Assembly (NCBI GenBank): GCA_007922305.1
Contig: ML677335.1
Location: 22,353,904-22,417,903 of the forward strand
Length of the DNA stretch: 64,000 bases
Source of the DNA: Dermatemys mawii
Taxonomy: Eukaryota > Chordata > Testudines > Dermatemydidae
Reading direction: 5' to 3'
Below the pieces are notes generated by a model. It had not been told where the DNA came from, searched no databases, and saw only the letters and a list, made by a program, of their open reading frames with translations. The translations under genes were made by a program, and so were the position numbers. How positions within the stretch are numbered: the stretch's first letter is position 1; the number at the start of each line of letters is the position of its first letter. Shown in pieces: positions 56,600 through 64,000 of the stretch.

Positions 56600-56692
56600 A
56601 TAAGGGGCCAGGCCCTTTGCTGATGTAAATCAACATACCTCCATTGACAGTAATGGGGTTATGCTGATTTACACCAGCAGATGATCACGAGC
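56600..56692. repeat. short palindromic repeat, best copy
   Basis: 'gctgatgtaaatcaacatac' and 'gttatgctgatttacaccag' face each other around 'ctccattgacagtaatggg'. This is a near-perfect dyad of about 40-bp arms. It is the clearest member of the family also noted at 24.2, 25.05, 33.4 and 37.0 kb. Confidence 0.7.
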
Positions 56693-56765
56693 AGTGTGTG
56701 GAATGTTAAGAGCCAGCCTCGTATTAAACATGCATATTTTTTTGGTTTCTCCTGCTTTCGTCCTT

Positions 56766-57488
56766 CACAGAATATCAGGGTTGGAAGGAACCTCAGGAGG
56801 TCAGCTAGTCCAACCCCCTGCTCAAAGCAGGACCAATCCCCAAATAAATCATCCTAGCCAGCACTTTGTCAAGCCTGATCTTAAAAACCTCTAAGGAAGG
56901 AGATTCCACCACCTCCTTAGGTAACACATTCCAGTGCTTCATCACCCTCCTAGTGAAAAAGTTCTTCCTAATATCCAACCCAAACCTCCCACACTGCAAC
57001 TTGAGACTCTTACTCCTTGTTCTGTCATTTGCTACCACTGAGAACAGTCTAGATTCATCCTCTTTGGAACCCCTTTCATGTAGCTGAAAGCATCTATCAA
57101 ATCCCCCCTCATTCTTCTTTTCTGCCAACTAAACAATCCCAGTTCCCTCAGCATCTCCTCATAAGTCATGTGCTCCAGCCCCCTAATCATTTTTGTTGCC
57201 CTCTGCAGGACTCTTTCCAATTTTTCCACATCCTTCTTGTAGTGTGGAGCCCAAAACTGGACACAGTACTCCAGATGAGGCCTCACCAATGCCAAATAGA
57301 GGGGAATGATCACGTCGCTCAATCTGCTGGAAATGCCCCTACTTCTACAACTCAAAATGTGTTAGCCTTCTCAGCAACAAGGGCACACTGCTGACTCATA
57401 TCCAGCTTCTTCTTCACTGTAACCTAGGTCCTTTTCTGCAGGACTGCTGCCTAGCCATTTGGTCCCTAGTCTGCAGCAGTGCATTTAG
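56766..57488 (-). mobile_element. CR1 LINE, 5'-truncated
   Basis: 3' end 'cagaatatcagggttggaag'. Minus-strand frames at 56805-57128 and 57032-57355 carry '[20 protein letters not shown]', '[11 protein letters not shown]'-like and '[20 protein letters not shown]' segments of the RT C-terminal region, separated by a frameshift near 57080. Among the least diverged CR1 copies in the window. Confidence 0.9.
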
Positions 57489-57934
57489 TATCCAACAGAA
57501 GCCTTATTGCTGAGATATCACATGTCACAATGGGAAGGTAACTAGGTGCCCAGATAGTATGTTAATGGATATCATATACAAAGATCAATGAAGAACAGTT
57601 CAGACAATGAGTTTCCAAGATCTATTCCCTGGTGAAAATGGATTTCAGTGGCATAATGCTAATTTTACCAATTGAGATTTGGTCCTCGGGGTTTCCCTTA
57701 AAACATTTGAATTTCTGTAGCGATAGGGTGAATGTCAGGCAGAAGATGAATTTTAATCAATTCTTGAAAATTGTCTGTATGTTAAGCAGCTCCTGTGTTT
57801 AATTTCAAGTCCTAATTCTCCCAAGATTTAACAGAGATTTTGAACTTCTGGGTTCTTTCTCAGCAGGAATCCATTTTTTAAAAATTCTCTCAGAAGAATA
57901 AACGCTATAAATGAAACTGATGGTCTCACCTTGG
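57489..57934. other. no recognised feature
   Basis: Anonymous sequence between CR1 and a GC-rich repeat. Confidence 0.5.
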
Positions 57935-58315
57935 CGATTTAAAGGGCTGAGGGCTCCGGATGCCACTACTGCAGTAGGGGCAGCGGCATCTGGAGCTCTG
58001 GGCCCTTTTAAATCCCTAGCTCCAGGCAGCTGCTCCATTTGCCCCCCTGACCCGTGGGCAGCCAGGGGGGCAAAAGGGGCAGGTACGTTAAAGCGCCGCA
58101 GTGTTCTTTGCTGCAGCAGCGCTTTAATGTTGCTGTGTGTCTGTCCTCTCCCTGCCCCCCAATGCAGGGGTGCAATGTTAAAATGCTGCCATGGCAAAAG
58201 ACTTTCCTTAAAGCACTGCCGCGGCAGCGTTTTAATGTGGGCTGCATACGGGCCAGCGCGGGTTCTTATCGGTACACCGTACTGGCCTGTCCCGGCTCAC
58301 TTTCACCCCTGGCTA
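57935..58315. mobile_element. GC-rich non-autonomous repeat with internal palindromes
   Basis: Contains 'ttaaagcgc' (58088-58096) mirrored by 'gcgctttaa' (58119-58127), and a second palindrome 'ttaaagcactgccgcggcag' (from 58208) closing with 'gcgttttaa'. It ends 'ggctcactttcacccctggc', a terminus I associate with a turtle repeat. Open frames up to 147 codons here are shadows of GC-rich composition. Confidence 0.6.
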
Positions 58316-58697
58316 AAACTGAAATATAAACTTTATGGCCAAAAGCCCCATTGAGTCTAACATTCACTGTTTACATGCTACTAAATGCAGACAGTCAAGC
58401 AGAAAAAACGTAACTCAAGCAAATGAGGTGCTTAGTTATTCGATTTCCTCCTTTGTCTACTATATCGCCAAAGCTTAACAGACAGTCACCCTGACAACAT
58501 TTTCCTGACTCAGCTCAAGGACTAATGTTGTAAATTTACACTTTTCATAACTCACAAACTGAGAGCACTTGCATTGAAGCCAGCAGCAGCTACCACTTCG
58601 TATAACAGCTTAAATGTGACCAGCACATTCCAAGGCCATAGCGTTGTTGGGAGATAACCGGATGCTGTGGGAGCAGAAGAAAGCACAAGACTTGAAG
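58316..58697. other. no recognised feature
   Basis: Unique-looking flank of the hAT element, ending in the candidate target-site 8-mer 'acttgaag'. Confidence 0.5.
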
Positions 58698-58899
58698 TAC
58701 GGCTGCCAAATGACAATAAAGCAATCACATATTAATGGAATATTTTTAAAAATAACCATGATTAATAGCCGTTTAATTACATTGTTAAACAGAATACCAA
58801 TTCTAATTTATTATAAATATTTTTGGATGTTTTTCTACATTTTCAAATATATTGATTTCAATAACACAAAATACAAAGTGTACAATGCTCCCTTTATAT

Positions 58900-59334
58900 C
58901 AGGGATGGCCAACCTGAGCCTGAGAAGGAGCCAGAATTTACCAATGTACATTGCCAAAGAGTCACAGTAATAAGTCAGCAGCCCTCCATCAGCTCCAACC
59001 CCCCCGCCAAGGCCTTCTGCCCACCAGCAGCCCCATCGATCAGTGCCTCCCCCTCTCTCCCTATATCTCCGATCAGCTGTTTTGTGGCATGCAGGAGGCT
59101 GGGGGGTGGGAAGGGGAGGAGCGAGGGCATGACAGGTTCAGGGAAGGGGGTTGGAAGGGGTGGAGTGGGTGCAGGACCTGTGGCAGAGCTAGGGGTTGAG
59201 CAGTGAAAACCCCCCGATACATTGGAAAGTTGGTGCCTGTAGCTCCAGTCCCAGAGTCGGTGCTTATACAAGGAGCCGTATATTAATTTCTGAAGAGCCA
59301 CACGTGGCTCCAGAGCCACAGGTTGGCCACCCTG
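58900..59334. mobile_element. miniature hAT-like element, perfect target duplication
   Basis: Termini 'cagggatggccaacctg' and 'caggttggccaccctg' are inverted repeats. Identical 8-mers 'ctttatat' flank it (58892-58899, 59335-59342). The interior contains 'gccacacgtggctccagagc' near the right end. Non-coding. Confidence 0.9.
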
Positions 59335-59509
59335 CTTTATATTATTTTTGATTACAAATATATGCACTGTAAAAAAGATAAACAAAAGAAATAGTGTTTT
59401 TCAATTCACTTCATACAAGTACTGTCATGCAATCTTTTTATCGTGAAAGTGTAACTAACAAATGTACTTTTTTTAATATAACTGCACTCAAAAATAAAAC
59501 GTTGTAAAA

Positions 59510-59705
59510 TGTTAGATCTACAGGTCCACTCAGTTGTATTTCTTGTTCAGCCAATCGCTAAGACAAACAAGTTTATTTACATTTATAGGAGATAATGCTT
59601 CCCGCTTCTTATTTACAATGGCACCTGAAAGTGAGAACAGGCATTAGGATGGCACTATTGTAGCCAGTGTTGCAAGGTTTTTATGTGCCAGATATGCTAA
59701 ACATT
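59510..59705 (-). pseudogene. hAT transposase C-terminal domain, degenerate
   Basis: Reading the minus strand gives 'LAYLAHKNLATLATIVPS', then a stop, then 'CLFSLSGAIVNKKREALSPI' and 'NVNKLVCLSDWLNKKYN' followed by a stop. This is the hAT dimerisation region, in which an Arg/Glu-containing core normally precedes F-S. The in-frame stop replaces part of that core. The rest of the transposase should lie at 59700-60700 but is too decayed to follow by eye. It is unrelated in detail to the hAT fragment at 9.3 kb. Confidence 0.8.
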
Positions 59706-60357
59706 CATATGCCCCAATATCTTTACCTGTCAGCACTGACAGATTGTGGTTTTGAAGAGCTAACATGGCTGTGACAGTGGCTTTATTTCTAAGCAAGTGC
59801 TGAACCATACCCAATGCGGAGTTTCATCTGATTGAAATATCTTGTAAAAGAGGTTCTTATTTCTGTCCATTTGTGGCTTGTTGCATTTCTAACTCTAAAG
59901 GCAAACGATTGGCTGCTCTTATCATATTACATGCACTGTCAGTACTGTTATTTTCTTGTGTATTTCATTCTTTTGAAACATTCAAGAAATGCTCCACATA
60001 TGTTTCAACATAATGTTTCACTTCTGCATACGTTACTGTTAAAGCAAACAACTACAGTGCCATGACTCTAAGATACTGTGATTGCTCAAGGATGTCCTGT
60101 GATCACCAGTCAAAGCAACACCCTAGTGCCTTTCTCAGAAGTTCCAAATTAGTAGTCTTTTCCTTGTAATATAGGTCATGTATTTGTTATCAATGGCTCC
60201 TCAGGAGGGCAAGGTGTATGACTGATTGGAAGATGCAATTTGAATATCTCTTAGCCTTCCGTCGTTTACAATGTTAAGTGGCCTGCAGTCCACAGCTAAT
60301 CACTTTGCAATAGCATTGGTTAAGCTGTTATACTTTGTCTGATCCATGGGGTTATAT

Positions 60358-60478
60358 AAGGTGATCAGATGTCCCGATTTTATTGGGACAGTCCCAATTT
60401 TGGGGGCTTTTTCTTATATAGGCACCTCTTACTCCCTATCCCTATCCTAACCTTTTACACTTGCTGTCTGGTCACCCT
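60358..60478. mobile_element. miniature element, 'agggtgatcag' family, copy 2
   Basis: 'aaggtgatcagatgtcccga' to 'gctgtctggtcaccct', same interior as 48555-48677. Inserted inside the hAT at 58698-60936. Confidence 0.8.
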
Positions 60479-60936
60479 ACTCACAGAGATCCTCAAACTT
60501 TGTAAGTGTGTTCTGTCATGAATGGTGGGATTCATTTGCTGTCTGTGGGTTATCTGTAGACAAGAACGAGAGGTGAAAGCATGTTTAGAGGGAGGTGGTA
60601 CTGCAGACTTAAAGTACTTTGATGGGACTGGAACTCAGCCTTGCAACAGCTACCGATAACAGTCTTTTTATCCAGAGAACCATCCGGAAGTTTTTAAAAA
60701 ATAAACTTCCCATTCAGAAGACCTGAACTTTTGCTACTTTGCTCCATTAACTTTTTCTGATATTTAGTCACCCTAGAGTAGATCATGAGAACACAGCAGA
60801 ACTGTGCCAATGTCTGCCAAATGATGAAGTACAGTAAGTGAAGATCAAAATAGGTGTGTGATTAACTCTCGTTAAAAATGTGTTAATTTGTTTTGCATTA
60901 ATTGTTTGCATTTACTGCAATTAATTGACAGCCCTA

Positions 60937-61731
60937 GGCTGAAGGCTGAGAGTTGCCAATATCCAACAAAGACTATTCTACAACAATCCCTAAACTGATC
61001 TTTGCTTTAGGAAATTGACTTTTGCAGTAGGAAAAAAAATCATTAATAAGGATCAATGGTTCCAGGAGTCTGCTCTTTTTGTCCTATAATTGCACAGGAT
61101 GCAATCTTTGTTATTCCAGCTGGCTGCTTCTCTCACTCCTACCCATTTTCTAAAACCACAGTATGAAAGGACTTTATAATGTGTCAGCAATGGCTTAAAT
61201 GATAAAACCACAAAACTTAACTAACATTTTCCTCATGGCCAAATTAAATTTTTCCTTTCTCTGTCCTAGAGTGTTAAAAAAACAAACCGATCCCATTGGA
61301 GTTTAAAATATTTATTGGTCTTGGAATGGATTTAGAATAATCAATATTTTGCCTGCAGCTCAAAGAGCACCTATACCATTTCGTGTTTGTTTTTTTGGGT
61401 TTTTTTAAACAAGGTTCTAGCAGAAAATAAAACTGTGATGCACAAATAACAGTGAAGTAGTTGAGATTCAAAATTTGATATATGTCTTTAGGGTCCTTTC
61501 TCTCTCCCAGAATTGAAGGAGAATGTCAACTGGATTCTAAGGTTTTATTTAAAAAGCAACCCATAATTTCTTTGTCACCAAATAAAATCTCTGTAAGAGC
61601 TACTGATTTTGTTCAGCCCATAAAAAGTAGTGCCTTGCCACTACAGAACTAGCTAGGTAAGAACACATATTTTAGCTACGAACTATCTTCAGAGCGCAGA
61701 ACTAAACAAGGAGCCAGAACAAGTTGCTTAC
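60937..61731. other. no recognised feature
   Basis: Anonymous sequence. A 65-codon minus-strand frame without domain. Confidence 0.5.
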
Positions 61732-61850
61732 CTGCTGCATCACGTCTTTGGTACAAAGCATAGTTCCAGTGCTGTCCCAATGTCCAGGCCCATCATTTTT
61801 GTGGTACTGAATGTCAAATGGAACTACAGCACCTCCAACCATAGCACAGA
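61732..61850 (-). other. weak candidate exon of unknown identity
   Basis: 119 bp between an acceptor-like 'tatggaaatttgcag' and a good donor 'cagcag/gtaagc'. One frame is open for 39 codons after two leading bases and contains 'CAMVGGAVVPFDIQYHKNDG' and 'GHWDSTGTMLCTKD'. I do not recognise it. The acceptor's polypyrimidine tract is poor, and a 39-codon open frame is not rare by chance. It lies next to an LTR-like element and could be part of a repeat. Confidence 0.2.
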
Positions 61851-61885
61851 CTGCAAATTTCCATAATTAGATACAGGGAGGAGGT

Positions 61886-62858
61886 TGTGACACTGTATGG
61901 CATTTGGGGCACACTTTGGGATATTATGAAAACCAACATTGTAAAGTTTTCCAATGAGTTATGCCTGATATGTCATGTAAGGTATCTGCAAAAATGTATA
62001 ATTTGCCCAGTATGATAATCTTGTTTATATGTTTGTATCACCTTTGTATTATGAGTTATAGATATGTATAACTATGTCTGTGTTTCAAACTTGTGCTACG
62101 CTTCTGGGTGACACCTCCAGACAGTTGGGAATCAACACTGTCTAGCCTGCTTGATGGCTCATCAAGGAACATCAACTGTACAATGAACCTATTGAAAGGG
62201 TAAAGGGCTACACTTTATGACTCAGCAAGACATACAGGGACATGCCTATGTACAGAACTCTAAGGCTTCCAGGCCACGTTCTGGGCAGCTTGTGTTTGGA
62301 ACAAAGGAAATACCAGCTGCATGGTATAAGGCAGCTGCATCTTCTCCATTTTGTTTTTCAGTCCTGCTTTTTATCTTCATTCCTGCTTCTTACCTCTGGA
62401 CTAACCTTTCTACAAATGAAGCTCTGAACAAATGACTGAATGACCCATCCAAGGTGTGGATGTGTTCCAGAGGGAGTTTCAAGTCAGCAAGCTCACCAAT
62501 ACTGCTAGGAATCTGGTGGACTTTGAAGTCTTTGCATGTAAGTGCCTGTTTTACCATTTACCATCTCTCTTCTTGTTCTTTTTTCTTTATAATAAATATT
62601 TAGTTTCAGACACGAAAGGAATGGCAGGCAGTTTGGTTAAGATCCAAACCTATACAGATCTGGTAACATGGCTGATCCTTTGGGATCAGAAGAACACTTT
62701 GTATATGTGGCAGAGTGTTTTAAATAACTTCTCTCTGTACTGGACTTATGTACTGACTGGGAGCCAGAGAACTGGAATGCAATAAAGGGGGCTGTGTGGT
62801 TTCTTTTTTTGCTTCTTGATTGGTGAAATATGATAACCCTAATCAAGCCCATAACACA
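61886..62858 (+). mobile_element. LTR-like element related to family 2
   Basis: Starts TGTGACACTGTATGGCATTT and is laid out like the LTR at 46.9-48.1 kb: an AT-rich 5' segment, a central 'ctggactaacctttctac'-type segment, and an 'ataataaatatttag' polyadenylation-like block. The end is uncertain; '...cccataacaca' near 62858 is the best CA terminus. No target duplication was seen. Confidence 0.5.
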
Positions 62859-64000
62859 TCTGGGACCTCTGCTAAGTACTGTCTGATACCATTTGCAGTT
62901 GTGTATCATCACTAGCAACTATTTAAATCAATTCTGGTTTCTGTAGTGAGGTTGGCAGGCCACTCAATATGGCACCTATGTGTGCTTCTGCGTCCTTTAG
63001 AGCTTTTGAAGAATCTAGATGATCAATAGGGCTCCTAGATAAGGTATCAGTCACCTGTCATATTCCTCTATTCTCCCTTTTTGTGGACGTACCAAGTCAT
63101 GGAATCTGAAATAACATGCTGCCATATTCCAATCATCTCTATAACTGAAGTAATACAATGCTGATTTCTCAGACATCAATGTGCCATCATGAAAAAATCC
63201 TGAATTAATATACAGCATTATATTCAAACAGGCACACTCCACTTTTTAAGTCAGGAACTTGGAATCAGGATTATGATTTTAAAAAAGAAAGCACGGGCAA
63301 TACTGATTTCAAAGCCGGAGCAAAAAATAATGTCCAGTTCACAGGATGTAGCAGTTGGTTAAAGGAATCATTTTTATAATCAAGATGGGAAGAATAAAAC
63401 TGCTCTCCAGAAGGTGAGCATACAAGAGATGTAGCACAAGGGTATATTTATTTTGGCACTTGACATTTCACATGCTGATTAAATGAAAATTACTTTTTGT
63501 CAGTAGAGATTTAGGAATCCATAACACCGTTTCTACTAATTGGCCAATATTACTAAACCAACCACCTATTTTATTGCAAAGTAAAGTTTCATTGTGAATA
63601 AGGTGGGTCTAGAACAACAAAACCTTGTACCCAACTTGCCACTAATACCAATATTTGAAAGCAGCCAACCTTTTAGAGATGAAGTGAGCTGTAAGGACGT
63701 ACATGTACCTCCAATGAAATGAGTGTTTCCCCATTTATAAGTTATGAGCTGGATCTTGTTGGGGCGGAGTTAAAACCTTGTTCAAACTGATGTATGAACT
63801 CACCCTGCACAAACTGCGTTGTAAGAAACACTTAAGGGGCCACACCAAAAACAAAGCCTAACAGTGTCTGCCCAGAAACTAGCAAGCTGTAGATGGAGCG
63901 TTTGACAGTATGCATGTGTGTGTGTTTGTGTAAGTAAAGAAGACAAGCTAGAAAGAGAGCCAAGAGACTGAGAGGCCAAGCAGCAGCCTGTTAGCACAGC
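62859..64000. other. no recognised feature to window end
   Basis: Anonymous sequence with a short (TG)n at about 63912-63926. The largest frame is 93 codons (62637-62918, minus) with no domain. Confidence 0.5.

Larger units (their letters stand above)
58698..60936 (-). mobile_element. hAT transposon, decayed, with nested miniature elements
   Basis: Left end 'tacggctgccaaatg' and right end 'caattaattgacagcccta' are diverged inverted termini. Flanking 8-mers (acttgaag at 58690-58697, ggctgaag at 60937-60944) agree at 5 of 8 positions. Sequence such as 'gatgtttttctacattttca' and 'tatttacatttataggagat' is typical of a sauropsid hAT. The transposase lies on the minus strand (see 59510-59705). Two miniature elements have inserted (58900-59334, 60358-60478). 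Confidence 0.8.

Noticed and set aside
57911..58354. 147-codon plus-strand frame, cysteine- and alanine-rich
   Set aside because: It lies within a GC-rich non-autonomous repeat with palindromes. Frames are open on both strands.

Overview
The window looks like a piece of a vertebrate nuclear genome, most likely a turtle (a crocodilian or other slow-evolving sauropsid is the alternative). The reasons are the repeat landscape and one receptor exon. CR1 LINE copies dominate, many with the ATTCTATG-type 3' tail. They occur with L2, L1/Tx1-like and another non-LTR LINE, a DIRS-type tyrosine-recombinase retrotransposon, several hAT transposons and miniature elements, TG...CA solo LTRs, MIR-like SINEs, and a short repeat containing the 'cataagctttcgtggg' motif that I associate with turtle genomes. 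No operons, CRISPR arrays, tRNA or rRNA genes or prokaryotic features were seen.

Only one convincing host coding segment was found: a single 312-bp internal exon on the minus strand (21046-21357). It encodes the extracellular N-terminus, TM1, ICL1 and most of TM2 of a neuropeptide FF receptor family GPCR (NPFFR1-like). The rest of the gene was not found. Downstream exons would lie at lower coordinates and upstream exons at higher coordinates, so much of the window is probably intron or flank of this gene. A second, anonymous splice-flanked open segment (61732-61850, minus) is only a weak candidate.

Layout: 0.3-3 kb holds a CR1 tail, an inverted pair of one hAT-like miniature element, and a solo LTR. 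5.05-7.99 kb is a decayed DIRS element (minus). 7.99-12.05 kb is an LTR of a second family holding a miniature element and an hAT copy, the hAT itself split by a CR1. 12.1-13.6 kb is an L2 LINE with reverse-transcriptase remnants. 13.9-14.1 kb is a miniature hAT with a perfect 8-bp target duplication. 15.1-17.1 kb is a long CR1 broken by a short retroposon with a 13-bp duplication. 17-29 kb is mostly unique sequence around the receptor exon with SINEs and simple repeats. 29-32 kb has L1-like, CR1 and LTR remnants. 33-46 kb is mostly anonymous, with a GC-rich hAT-like element and a LINE 3' fragment. 46.9-48.1 kb is a second, inverted copy of the 8-12 kb LTR family. 51-57 kb has CR1, MIR and L2 pieces, a palindrome abutting a 400-base assembly gap (53270-53669), and GC-rich inverted repeats. 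58.7-60.9 kb is an hAT transposon with two nested miniature elements. 61.9-62.9 kb is a related LTR-like element.

I found no convincing previously undescribed system. The most informative content is insertion archaeology: nested elements whose target duplications and empty-site reconstructions reveal mechanism and order. Family assignments come from reading the sequence and recall, not a database search, and many edges are approximate.
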